Source of the DNA: JAGRGG01 sp965217265
GTDB taxonomy: Bacteria > Pseudomonadota > Alphaproteobacteria > Geminicoccales > Geminicoccaceae
Length of the DNA stretch: 64,000 bases
Assembly: GCA_965217265.1 (NCBI GenBank)
Contig: CBDCHP010000018.1
Location: forward strand, 372,001-436,000
Reading direction: 5' to 3'
Shown piece after piece: positions 46,971 through 55,321 of the stretch. Each line of letters starts with the position of its first letter. The first letter of the stretch is position 1. The translations under genes and the position numbers were made by a program. The notes beneath the pieces are model-generated. The model was not told the DNA's origin. It was given only the letters and a program-made list of their open reading frames with translations, and searched no databases.

Positions 46971-47381
46971 ACCCCGCCGCATCTCGTCCTGCCGCATCGG
47001 CATCGAATCGATCAGACCGTACAGTTCCGCGAGCGGCACGGGCGCGTCGGCGCGCAGCTTCACGCCGCCGTCCTTGCCGACGAGGCGAACGGCGAAGGCG
47101 TCGTTCGGCAGGCCGAGGTCCGAGCGCAGCGCCCCGGCGTCGAGGCCGCGGTCCGCCCCGTCGCCCGTCACCTCGACGACCAGCACGTCGCGCCCGGCGA
47201 GGCCCTGCGGGTCCTCGGCCAGGAGGGTTCGCTGCACTCTCAGGTCCGCGTCGTCCGCGTTTGGGGCCGCGACGACGAGGACGCGCCGCTCCCAGCGCCA
47301 GGGGTCGAGCGGGCCGGCCTCGGCCGCCGCGGTCGCGGCGAGCAGGACGGCGAGGGCGAGCGTCGTCGGGATCGATGGCAT
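46968..47381 (-). CDS. DUF4174 domain protein, exported
   Basis: A 137-residue protein with a signal peptide (TTLALAVLLAATAAAEA, cleavage near residue 22) and a DUF4174 domain. The domain begins DPWRWERRVLVVAAPNADDA and ends FAVRLVGKDGGVKLR then LYGLIDSMPMRQDEMRRG, the family's characteristic C-terminus. It has a thioredoxin-like appearance without a CxxC motif. Function unknown. Its TGA stop is provided by repeat copy E. Confidence 0.85.
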   Translation of the reverse strand: MPSIPTTLALAVLLAATAAAEAGPLDPWRWERRVLVVAAPNADDADLRVQRTLLAEDPQGLAGRDVLVVEVTGDGADRGLDAGALRSDLGLPNDAFAVRLVGKDGGVKLRADAPVPLAELYGLIDSMPMRQDEMRRG

Positions 47382-47411
47382 GGGGAGGGTCCTTGAACGG
47401 GGTGCGTCGCG

Positions 47412-47945
47412 TCAGGCGGTCGGTCGGCGCTCGGCCTCGATCCGCCCGAGGCCGAGGCCGGCCTCGAACGCCCGGCCGATCGCGATCAGGCTCAAGCGCC
47501 GCGCCCTGGTCGTGTCCAAGCGCGCGTCGAGCCGGTGCGGCGTCAGGTCATCAAAGCCTATCTCGACCCAGGCGGGGGCTTTGGGCGCTACGAACGTCGC
47601 GCGGTAGCTCTCCCAGGGGCGCTCGCAGTCGTCGGTTCGCAGGTGGAGCCCGTAGGCGGCGCCGTTGCCGACGACGAGGAGGCGAAAGCGCTCGTAGGCG
47701 CCGAGGTCGAGGCGGCCGCCGTCCTCGGCGAGGTCGAGGCCCATCTGGACGAAGCCGCCGCCGTTCTCCAGGCGCACCGCGCCGCGCAGCCAGAGCCACG
47801 CCCGGTCGTGCGCGGTCTCGCGCGCGAGGCTCGCATCTGATAAACCACCCATGACCCGGTCCGTCGTCGCCGTCCAGGCCGTGTTGAGGGCCGAGAGGCG
47901 CCCGTCGATCGTGACGTCGTCGATGAGCAGGGAAGATCCGGGCAC
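47412..47945 (-). CDS. CIA30-family protein
   Basis: Resembles CIA30, the complex I intermediate-associated protein 30 domain, a beta-sandwich with carbohydrate-binding-like fold. From the GTG at 47945 the product is 177 residues. Signatures are TAWTATTDRVMGGLSDASL near residues 24-42, LENGGGFVQMGLDL, YRATFVAPKAPAWVEIGFDD and a C-terminal LSLIAIGRAFEAGLGLGRIE. Bacterial members have no proven function. It is divergent from gspE with a 102-nt gap and lies 30 nt upstream of the DUF4174 gene on the same strand. Confidence 0.78.
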   Translation of the reverse strand: MPGSSLLIDDVTIDGRLSALNTAWTATTDRVMGGLSDASLARETAHDRAWLWLRGAVRLENGGGFVQMGLDLAEDGGRLDLGAYERFRLLVVGNGAAYGLHLRTDDCERPWESYRATFVAPKAPAWVEIGFDDLTPHRLDARLDTTRARRLSLIAIGRAFEAGLGLGRIEAERRPTA

Positions 47946-48047
47946 GGTCGTCGTCCGTATACTCGGCGTCGCCTCGTCCGCGTCGCACCGTTTGAAGATG
48001 GTATCGCCGCACCCTAGCGTCGGGTGCCGGATTGAGAAGTGGTCTTG

Positions 48048-49799
48048 ATGCTGCAACTGCTGACCCCGCGCCGCGCGGGCACCACCCTTCGCCGCCTCGC
48101 CGGCGAGCGTTCCCCCGCCCACCCGGGCTTGAACCTCCTGGTCGAGCGCGGCGTCCTGCCCGAGGCCGAGGCGGCGCGGCTCCTGGCGCAGGCCGCGGCC
48201 GCGCGCGAGCCGCTGCCCGTGGCACTCGCCCGCTCCGGCCGCGTCTCGGGGCTTGAGTGGGCCAAGCTGATCGCCGGCCACTACGGCATCGAGATCGCGC
48301 TGCGCGCCGATCTGCCCGACCGCGCGGTCATGGAGGGCGCCTTCTCGCCGCGCTTCTTGCGCCAGACCCGCGTCCTGCCGCTCGCGATCGACGCGGAGCG
48401 CTTGTGGCTCGGCATGGCCGACCCGACCGACGAGGTGACGCTGAAGGCGGTTCGCGTCGCCGCCGGGCGCGAGGTGGTCCCGGTCGTCGTCCCGGTCGAG
48501 GACCTGGAGGACGGCTTCAACCGCCTGTTCGAGGGCGGGCGCACCGCGTTCGCCGAGATGGCGGCCGGCATCGAGACGGCGGGCGACGCCGCCGGCGAGG
48601 ACACGGTCGAGCACCTGATCGACCTCGCCAAGGAGGCGCCGGTCGTGCGCCTCGTCAACCAGCTCCTCGCCGACGCCCTGCGGATGCACGCCTCCGACAT
48701 CCACATCGAGCCCTACCGCGACCGCTTGCAGGTGCGCTACCGCCTGCACGGCCGGCTGCGCGAGGTGGGGGCACCGCCGGCCAGGCTCGCCGCCGCCGTC
48801 GTCAGCCGCATCAAGATCCTGGCCAAGCTCGACATCGCCGAGCGCCGGCTGCCGCAGGACGGCCGCGTGCCGTTGCAGATGGACGGGCGGCGGGTCGACC
48901 TTCGCGTCGCCACCATCCCGACCGTCCACGGTGAGAGCGTCGTCATCCGCCTGCTCGACAGCGCGCAGGGCGACGTCGAACTGTCATCGCTCGGCCTCGA
49001 CACCCGCGACGAGGCCGAGCTGCGCGCGCTCTTGGACAGCCCGCACGGGATGCTGCTCGTCACCGGCCCGACCGGCTCGGGCAAGACGACGACCCTCTAC
49101 GCCGCCTTGCGCACGCTCGACGCCGAACGCGACAAGATCATCTCGATCGAGGACCCGATCGAGTACCAGATCGCCGGCGTCACCCAGGTCCAGGTCAAGC
49201 CCGAGATCGACCTCACCTTTGCCAAGGTGCTGCGTTCGGTCGTCCGCCATGACCCGAACATCGTCATGGTCGGCGAGACCCGCGACCCCGAGACCGCCGA
49301 CATCGCCGTGCACGCGGCCCTGACCGGCCACCTGCTCTTGTCGACGCTGCACACCAACAGCGCCGCCGGCGCCGTCGCGCGCCTGCTCGACATGGAGGTC
49401 GAGCCCTACCTGCTGGCCTCGGTCCTGCGCGGCGTCGTCGGCCAGCGCCTCGTCGGGGTCTTGTGCCGCGAGTGCCGCGAGGCCCACGCGCCCAGCGACG
49501 AGGAGCGCCACTTCCTTAACGAGGCGGGCTTGGCCCACGACGACGCCACGGTCTTGTACCAGGCCGTCGGCTGTCGCCACTGCAACGAGGTCGGCTTCAC
49601 CGGCCGGGTCGGCATCTTCGAATTGCTGCGCGTCACCGAGCCCGTGCGCGACCTGATCCGCAACCGCGCCTCGACCCAGGAGGTGCTGGCGCGAGCACTT
49701 CGAGACGGCACCACGACCATGTACCGCGACGGGCTGCAAAAGGCGCTGGCCGGCACCACCACCTTCGACGAGGTGCGCAAGGTGACGGGCGACGGGTAG
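48048..49799 (+). CDS. gspE: Type II secretion/type IV pilus-type assembly ATPase (GspE)
   Basis: Hexameric cytoplasmic ATPase that drives pseudopilus assembly. The 583-residue protein has an N-terminal GspE/MshEN domain (about 20-130) and a catalytic domain with DALRMHASDIHIEPY near residue 210. Walker A GPTGSGKTTTLYAAL is near 340, followed by the Asp box IEDPIEYQIAG and Walker B VGETRDPETADI. Four Cys in CRECREA and CRHCNEVG form the zinc site. The ATG at 48048 follows GAGAAG; a GTG at 48039 gives three more residues. It is paired with gspF, but no secretin or pseudopilin gene is in view. Confidence 0.92.
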   Translation: MLQLLTPRRAGTTLRRLAGERSPAHPGLNLLVERGVLPEAEAARLLAQAAAAREPLPVALARSGRVSGLEWAKLIAGHYGIEIALRADLPDRAVMEGAFSPRFLRQTRVLPLAIDAERLWLGMADPTDEVTLKAVRVAAGREVVPVVVPVEDLEDGFNRLFEGGRTAFAEMAAGIETAGDAAGEDTVEHLIDLAKEAPVVRLVNQLLADALRMHASDIHIEPYRDRLQVRYRLHGRLREVGAPPARLAAAVVSRIKILAKLDIAERRLPQDGRVPLQMDGRRVDLRVATIPTVHGESVVIRLLDSAQGDVELSSLGLDTRDEAELRALLDSPHGMLLVTGPTGSGKTTTLYAALRTLDAERDKIISIEDPIEYQIAGVTQVQVKPEIDLTFAKVLRSVVRHDPNIVMVGETRDPETADIAVHAALTGHLLLSTLHTNSAAGAVARLLDMEVEPYLLASVLRGVVGQRLVGVLCRECREAHAPSDEERHFLNEAGLAHDDATVLYQAVGCRHCNEVGFTGRVGIFELLRVTEPVRDLIRNRASTQEVLARALRDGTTTMYRDGLQKALAGTTTFDEVRKVTGDG

Positions 49800-49809
49800 G
49801 AGGGCGGCC

Positions 49810-51033
49810 TTGGCGGTCTTCAGCTACAAGGCACTCAGCGCCGCGGGCGAGCGGGTCGCGGGCGAGATCGAGGCGCCCGACGCGCGCGGCGCCATCCAGA
49901 GCCTGCAAAACCAGGGCCTGATCCCGATCGAGGCCAACCCCGCCGCGGCGAAGCCCCGCCCGGCCGTCCCCGTCGCCCCCGGCGGTGCCGGCGGGCGGGG
50001 CCGCGCCGGGGCGCAGGTGACGATGGTGACGCGCGAGCTGGCCACGCTCCTCGACGCCGGCGAGCCCCTGGAGCGCGGCCTGCTGATGGTGGCCGAGGAC
50101 TGCGAGGATTCCGGATTGGGCAAGGCGCTCGGCCGCGTGCTCGCCAAGGTCCGCGGCGGCAGCGCCTTCAGCGCGGCGCTGGCCGAGGAACAGCGCTACT
50201 TTCCCCGCCTCTACGTCGGCATGGTCCGCGCCGGCGAGGCGACCGGCCGGCTCGACGTCACCTTGAGCGAACTCGCCATCCTGCGCGAGAAGGAGGAGGA
50301 CCTGCGGCGCAAGCTCACCTCCTCCTTGATCTACCCCGCGATCCTGACCCTGACGGCGGTGGTCGCGGTCGGGATCATGCTGCTCGTCGTCGTGCCGCAG
50401 TTCGCGCCCCTGTTCGAGGGCCAGGACGCCCTGCTGCCGCCGACGACGCGCTTCGTCCTCGGCCTCTCCGAGGGCCTGAGCACGGCGGGCCGCGAGATAT
50501 GGCTGGGCGCCGCGGCGGGCGTCCTCGTGCTCGCGCTTCTCGGGCGCGTCGAGGCGGTCCGGCGCTTCACCGATCGGCTGGTCCTGCGCCTGCCGCTCTT
50601 CGGCGGCGTCGCGCGCGAGCGGGCGACGGCGCAGGTGGCGCGCGGGCTAGCGACGCTGCTCAAGGGGGGCCTCGACCTGCCGGCGACCTTGACCTACCTG
50701 CAGGCCCTGGTCGCCAACCGCGCCGTCGCCGAGGCGCTGGCCGGGGTCGGCGTCGAGGTGCGCCAGGGCCGCCGGCTCGCCGACGCGCTGGCCGGGCACC
50801 GCATCCTGGTACCCCTGGGCCTGCGCCTGTTGCGCTCGGGCGAGGAGAGCGGCCGCTTGAAGGAACTCGCGGCCTACGTCGCCGACCGTTTCGAGCAGCG
50901 CCTCGCCACCCGCCTCGCCCGCCTCGTGCAGCTCCTGGAGCCGCTCCTCGTCGTCACCCTCGGCCTCGTCGTCGGCGGCATCGTCATGTCGATCCTGACG
51001 GCGGTGTTGAGCGTCAACGATCTGGCGATCTGA
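49810..51033 (+). CDS. gspF: Type II secretion system inner-membrane protein GspF
   Basis: Platform protein of the type II secretion system. The 407-residue chain starts with the usual FSYKALSAAGERVAGEIEA and has two GspF domains. Conserved features are VTRELATLLDAGEPLERGLL near residue 75, YPAILTLTAVVAVGIMLLVVVPQFAPLFEGQ, and RLVQLLEPLLVVTLGLVVGGIVMSIL. Three membrane helices are clear. A TTG start with GGAGGGCGG upstream. The stop lies in TGAACGCTTC, the same sequence as the outer end of the repeat elements, though no full element follows. Confidence 0.93.
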   Translation: MAVFSYKALSAAGERVAGEIEAPDARGAIQSLQNQGLIPIEANPAAAKPRPAVPVAPGGAGGRGRAGAQVTMVTRELATLLDAGEPLERGLLMVAEDCEDSGLGKALGRVLAKVRGGSAFSAALAEEQRYFPRLYVGMVRAGEATGRLDVTLSELAILREKEEDLRRKLTSSLIYPAILTLTAVVAVGIMLLVVVPQFAPLFEGQDALLPPTTRFVLGLSEGLSTAGREIWLGAAAGVLVLALLGRVEAVRRFTDRLVLRLPLFGGVARERATAQVARGLATLLKGGLDLPATLTYLQALVANRAVAEALAGVGVEVRQGRRLADALAGHRILVPLGLRLLRSGEESGRLKELAAYVADRFEQRLATRLARLVQLLEPLLVVTLGLVVGGIVMSILTAVLSVNDLAI

Positions 51034-51141
51034 ACGCTTCAGTGCCTGGCGTAGCTGGGCGGCCCCCCCGCTGTTGCTCGAAACGTGGCGCCTCGACGAT
51101 CCGGCCCGCCGTTTGCCACCAACGCGACCGATGCGCGGCCT

Positions 51142-51389
51142 ACTTGCGTCTACATCCTCGCCAGTCGGACGCACGGCACGCCCTGCGTCGGCATCACCGA
51201 CGACGGCGGGTGGGCGACGGGATCGGCGCCGGCTTTGCCGCCCGCGACGGGGCTCGTCCACGTCGGGGCGTTCAACGACCCGAAGGGCGCGACCCGCCGC
51301 GAGAAGCGGCCGAAGCGCCGGAACCGGGCCTGAAGGTGGCGCTGATCGAGGCGAACGGGCGCGACGCGACCGAGGACGGGCCGCTCTGA
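51142..51389 (+). pseudogene. Decayed GIY-YIG endonuclease gene
   Basis: Relic of a small single-domain GIY-YIG nuclease. The N-terminal motif reads VYILASRTHGTPCVGITDD (normally YVYIL...YVGVTND). GIGAGFAARDG is then found in another frame, LVHVGAFNDPKGATRREKRPKRRNRA in the first frame, and LKVALIEANGRDATEDGPL in the other frame again. Two frameshifts and loss of the second Tyr make it non-functional. It lies between gspF and the SMP-30 gene in a 359-bp gap, otherwise empty. Confidence 0.75.
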
Positions 51390-51392
51390 CGC

Positions 51393-52616
51393 TCACCCCG
51401 GCGCCGCCCCTTGCGTCGCCGTGTAGAGCGCGTAGATCGACTGGCTCGCGGCCATGAACAGGCGGTTGCGCTTGGGGCCGCCGAAGCAGAGGTTGCCGCA
51501 GACCTCGGGCAGGCGGACGCGGCCGATCAGCTTGCCGTCCGGGTTCCAGACGGTGACGCCGCTGTAGCCGACGGCGCGGCCGGCGTTGGAGGACGCCCAC
51601 AGATTGCCGTCGACGTCGGTGCGCAGCCCGTCCGGGCCGCACTTGACCCCGTCGATCGTGCAGTCGCTGAACAATTGGCGGTTGGACAACGTGTTGTCGT
51701 CCTCGACGTCGAAGACGTAGATCTCGCCCTTGCCGCCGAGACCCTCGTCGCCCGGCCCCTTGCCGGTGCTGGCGACGTAGAGCTTCTTGTGGTCGGGCGA
51801 GAAGCACAAGCCGTTCGGGTCGGGCACGTCCTCCTCGCTCGCGACGACGGTGATCGTGCCGTCGGGGCCGCGGCGGTAGGTCTGGGTCGGCAGTTCGCGC
51901 CGCCAGTAGCCGATCTCGGGCGGCTGGCCCAAGGTCGGGTCGATCCGGCCGGCCTCGTTGCTGGGTCCCCCGGCGACGTCGGGGGCGCCCTCGTAGAGCT
52001 GGCCGCCGTAGGGCGGGTCGGTGAACCAGACGCCCCCGTCGGGGTGCGCCACGACGTCGTTCGGCGAGTTCAGCCGCTTGTCCTCGAACGTGTCGGCCAA
52101 GACGGTGATCGAGCCGTCGAGTTCGTAGCGCACCACCCGGCGCATCAGGTGCTCGCAGGTGAGCTGACGGCCTTGATAATCGAAGCTGTTGCCGTTGGAG
52201 TTGTTGGAGGGCCGACGGAAGACCGAGACGTGGCCGTCGTCTTCGAGCCAGCGGAACTGGCGGTTGCTGGGGATGTCGCTCCAGACGAGAAAGCGGCCGA
52301 CCGCGTTCCAGGCGGGCCCCTCGGCCCAGAGGGCGCCGGTCCACAGGCGCTCGATCGAGGTGTTGGGCTGGCGGTAGCCGTCGAACACGGGATCGACGCT
52401 CAAGACGTCCGGGTCGGTGAAGTAGGTGGTCGGCGCCGCACCCGGGCCGAAGTCGCGCGGCGGCCGGCTCACGACCGTCGGCGGCTCGATCGGGCCCGAC
52501 TGGCCGAAGGCGGCCCCGGCGCTCAGGCCCACGGCCCCGGCGCCCGCGACGGCGAGGAAGCCGCGCCGCTTGAGGTCGGCTTGCCGCGGCAGCAAAGCGT
52601 TCTTGGCGCTTCGCAT
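51393..52616 (-). CDS. Exported SMP-30/gluconolactonase-family protein
   Basis: Six-bladed propeller lactonase of the SMP-30/LRE family, probably hydrolysing a sugar lactone in the periplasm. The 407-residue product has a Tat signal (KRRGFLAVAGAGAVGLSAGAA, residues 16-36). Family motifs are WAEGPAWNAVGRFLVWSDIP, RLNSPNDVVAHPDGGVWFTD with the metal-binding Asn, DPNGLCFSPDHKKLYV and GPDGLRTDVDGNLW with the catalytic Asp. The ATG at 52616 follows GGGGAGACGAACG. Divergent from the sulfite oxidase gene. Confidence 0.9.
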   Translation of the reverse strand: MRSAKNALLPRQADLKRRGFLAVAGAGAVGLSAGAAFGQSGPIEPPTVVSRPPRDFGPGAAPTTYFTDPDVLSVDPVFDGYRQPNTSIERLWTGALWAEGPAWNAVGRFLVWSDIPSNRQFRWLEDDGHVSVFRRPSNNSNGNSFDYQGRQLTCEHLMRRVVRYELDGSITVLADTFEDKRLNSPNDVVAHPDGGVWFTDPPYGGQLYEGAPDVAGGPSNEAGRIDPTLGQPPEIGYWRRELPTQTYRRGPDGTITVVASEEDVPDPNGLCFSPDHKKLYVASTGKGPGDEGLGGKGEIYVFDVEDDNTLSNRQLFSDCTIDGVKCGPDGLRTDVDGNLWASSNAGRAVGYSGVTVWNPDGKLIGRVRLPEVCGNLCFGGPKRNRLFMAASQSIYALYTATQGAAPG

Positions 52617-52804
52617 CGTTCGTCTCCCCGGTTCGCTCGGCGACCCTCGTTGGCGTGGCCGCTCGTTACCGGGGTACTTTGCCCTGTTGCGGCCGGGGCG
52701 GCAAGCCGTCTGGCGCCAGAGGCGCGGCGCGTCTGGTCCTTGTCGCGTCGGGGGTGCCGGCCTAGGATCGCTCGGCAAAACCAGGGAGCCCAGGGAGCAA
52801 CGTC

Positions 52805-54121
52805 ATGAAGAAGCTGCGCGGCATCCGCGAACTCTACCAAGAGAACCCCGAGCGCGCCGACGCGATCGTGTTCGGGCGGCAAACCTATCCCGACCGCCGC
52901 GGCTTCCTGCACGGGGCCGGCCTCGCGACGATGGGCGCCATGATCGGGGCCACGATCCCCTTTCACCGCTTCATGCCGGGCGGGCTGATCCCGGCCGCGT
53001 TCGCCGCCGAGGGCGAGGCCGACCTGTTCGCGGCCAAGGACGGGCTCACCCTCCTCGGCGACCGGCCGCTCAACGCCGAGACCCCGGCCCACCTGCTCGA
53101 CGACGACGTCACGCCGAACGACCGCCACTTCGTGCGCAACAACGGTCTCGTGCCCGACTCGGCCATGAGCGGCGACGCTTCGAACTGGAAGCTCGCCATC
53201 GACGGCGAGGTCGACGAGACCCTCAACCTCTCGCTCGACGAGTTGAAGAACCGCTTCGAGGTCGTGACCTACGCGCTTCAGCTTGAGTGCGGCGGCAACG
53301 GCCGGGCCGGCTTCAACCCGCCCGCCAGCGGCAACCAGTGGACGGTGGGCGCGATCGGCAACGCGCGCTGGACGGGCGTGCGCCTGCGCGACGTCCTGAA
53401 CGCGGCCGGGGTCAAGCCCGACGCCGTCTACACCGGGCACTACGGCGCCGACCCGCACCTCTCGGGCGATCCCGACAAGGTCCCGATCTCGCGCGGTCTC
53501 CCCTTGTGGAAGGCGATGGACCCCTACACGCTGATCGCGTTCGAGATGAACGGCGAGCCGATCCCGGCGCTGCACGGCTTTCCGGCCCGCATCGTCGCCC
53601 CCGGCTGGCCCGGCTCGTGCTCGCAGAAGTGGCTGACCCGCGTGCAGCTCAGGAACGTGGTCCACGACGGGCCGAAGATGACCGGCGACTCCTACCGCGT
53701 GCCGAAATACCCGGTGGCGCCGGGCGAGGAGGTGCCCGAGTCCGACATGCTCATCATCCAGTCGATGCCGGTCACCTCGATCATCACCTCGCCGAAATCC
53801 GGCACCGTCCTGCCGGTCGACAACCGCGAGGTCCAGGTGCGCGGCCACGCCTGGGCCGGCGATCGCGCCGTCAGCCGCGTCGACGTCAGCCACGATTTCG
53901 GCGAGACCTGGACTAAGACCGATCTCGGCGCGCCGCCCAACCCCTACTCCTGGCAGACCTTCAGCGCGCACCTGACGTTCCCGACCCAAGGCTACTACGA
54001 GATCTGGGCCCGCGCGACCGACGACGAGGGCGTCATGCAGCCCTTCACCGTGCCGGGCTGGAACCCGAAGGGCTACCTCAACAACTCGCTGCACCGCGTC
54101 GCCGTCAAGGTACCGACGTGA
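52805..54121 (+). CDS. SorA-like molybdenum sulfite dehydrogenase
   Basis: Periplasmic molybdoenzyme of the sulfite oxidase family, converting sulfite to sulfate. The 438-residue protein has a Tat signal starting PDRRGFLHGAGLATMG (residues 29-44). The molybdopterin-binding Cys is in LECGGNGRAGF near residue 162, with HYGADPHLSGD and PGWPGSCSQKWL further on. A C-terminal dimerisation domain (VDVSHDFGETWTKTDLG, ARATDDEGVMQP) follows. The next gene overlaps its stop (GTGA) and encodes a c-type cytochrome, matching the SorAB pair. Confidence 0.9.
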   Translation: MKKLRGIRELYQENPERADAIVFGRQTYPDRRGFLHGAGLATMGAMIGATIPFHRFMPGGLIPAAFAAEGEADLFAAKDGLTLLGDRPLNAETPAHLLDDDVTPNDRHFVRNNGLVPDSAMSGDASNWKLAIDGEVDETLNLSLDELKNRFEVVTYALQLECGGNGRAGFNPPASGNQWTVGAIGNARWTGVRLRDVLNAAGVKPDAVYTGHYGADPHLSGDPDKVPISRGLPLWKAMDPYTLIAFEMNGEPIPALHGFPARIVAPGWPGSCSQKWLTRVQLRNVVHDGPKMTGDSYRVPKYPVAPGEEVPESDMLIIQSMPVTSIITSPKSGTVLPVDNREVQVRGHAWAGDRAVSRVDVSHDFGETWTKTDLGAPPNPYSWQTFSAHLTFPTQGYYEIWARATDDEGVMQPFTVPGWNPKGYLNNSLHRVAVKVPT

Positions 54122-54558
54122 ATCTCGCCCGCACCCTCTTACCGGTCGCCCTGCTCGCGGCCGGCGTCGCGGGGGCGTCCGTGGCGCAGGAGGACGACCC
54201 GGTGGTAGCACTGCCGGGCGACCCGGAGCAAAAGGAGCTGGTCTACTACAGCTGCACGGCCTGCCACTCGTTCAAGCTGGTGGCGCAGCAGGGCATGAGC
54301 CGCGAGCGCTGGGACAAGCTCCTGCACTGGATGGTGGAAGAGCAGGGGATGCCCGAGTACCCGCCCGAGGACTGGAACGCGATCCTCGACTACCTCGCCG
54401 CCCACTATGGACAGGGTGGGGGCCAGGGCGGGGAAACCGACGCCGCCCCCGCCTTCGCGGCGCCGGGCGGGGACGGGGACGGGGACGGGGCGAAGCCGGA
54501 GGCGCCGCCGCCGGACACGTCGAGCTTCACGCCGCCCTCGCCGTTCAACACGCGCTGA
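54118..54558 (+). CDS. SorB-like monohaem cytochrome c
   Basis: Small periplasmic cytochrome that probably takes electrons from the sulfite dehydrogenase encoded just before it. The 146-residue protein has a signal peptide (LLPVALLAAGVAGASVAQ, cleavage near 24) and one haem site C46-T-A-C49-H50. QQGMSRERW and EEQGMPEYP each contain a Met that may be the sixth ligand. The C-terminal 45 residues are Gly/Ala/Pro-rich and acidic. GTG start in a GTGA overlap. Confidence 0.9.
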   Translation: MNLARTLLPVALLAAGVAGASVAQEDDPVVALPGDPEQKELVYYSCTACHSFKLVAQQGMSRERWDKLLHWMVEEQGMPEYPPEDWNAILDYLAAHYGQGGGQGGETDAAPAFAAPGGDGDGDGAKPEAPPPDTSSFTPPSPFNTR

Positions 54559-54602
54559 ACCCTCGTTCGTGGCAAGCGATCGAAACCGACGGGCACCACC
54601 GC

Positions 54603-55232
54603 ATGTTCGTTGACGCCCAGACGCTCTTGCTGTTCGTTCCCGTCGCGCTCGCGCTCAACCTGACGCCCGGGGCCGACATGCTCTTCTGCCTGGGCCAAGG
54701 CATCAAATCCGGCCCCAAGGCAGGCGTGGCCGCTTCCTTGGGCATCGCGACCGGGTCGTTCATCCACGCGGGCGCGGCGGGTCTCGGCCTCGCCGCGCTC
54801 GTCGCGTCCCATCCCCTCGCCTTCGAGGCCATCCGCTGGGCGGGCGTCGCCTACCTGCTCTGGCTGGCCGTCGCCGCGTTGCGAGAGCCCGTCGGCGCGC
54901 TGAAGCCGGCGAAGGTCAGCGCGTCCGGTGCGCTCAGCGCGTGGCGCAACGGGATCGTCGTTTGCCTGCTCAACCCGAAAGTGGCGATCTTCATCCTCGC
55001 CTTCGTGCCGCAGTTCGTCGATCCGTCCCGCGGTGCGGTCTTCGTTCAGTTCTTGATCTTCGGCGCGATCCTCAACATCGGCGGGACCGCGATCAACGGG
55101 CTGGTCGGAGGCTTTGCCGGGGGCATCGGGCGGATCCTGGCGCAAAACAGGTCGCTCGCCAACGCCCTTCGCTACGCGACGGGCCTCGTGTTCTTCGGTC
55201 TGGCGACGAAGCTCGCCCTCGATCGTCGTTGA
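54603..55232 (+). CDS. LysE/RhtB-family exporter
   Basis: Inner-membrane translocator of the LysE superfamily, exporting amino acids or related compounds. The 209-residue protein has six hydrophobic segments. It shows the N-terminal signature LNLTPGADMLFCLGQGIKSG followed by PKAGVAASLGIATG, the usual acidic residue in helix 1, and LLNPKVAIFILAFVPQFVDP in the middle. Substrate unknown. It lies 44 nt after the cytochrome gene, so could be co-transcribed with sorAB-like genes. It is convergent to the GGDEF-EAL gene. Confidence 0.92.
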   Translation: MFVDAQTLLLFVPVALALNLTPGADMLFCLGQGIKSGPKAGVAASLGIATGSFIHAGAAGLGLAALVASHPLAFEAIRWAGVAYLLWLAVAALREPVGALKPAKVSASGALSAWRNGIVVCLLNPKVAIFILAFVPQFVDPSRGAVFVQFLIFGAILNIGGTAINGLVGGFAGGIGRILAQNRSLANALRYATGLVFFGLATKLALDRR

Positions 55233-55321
55233 ACGACCGCGGGTGCGGCGGGCTCGCCCTTCGCCCATCTCGCCAAGAAGCCCCTGCGTCGAAGACGATC
55301 GGCGTCGCATCGTTCGCTATC

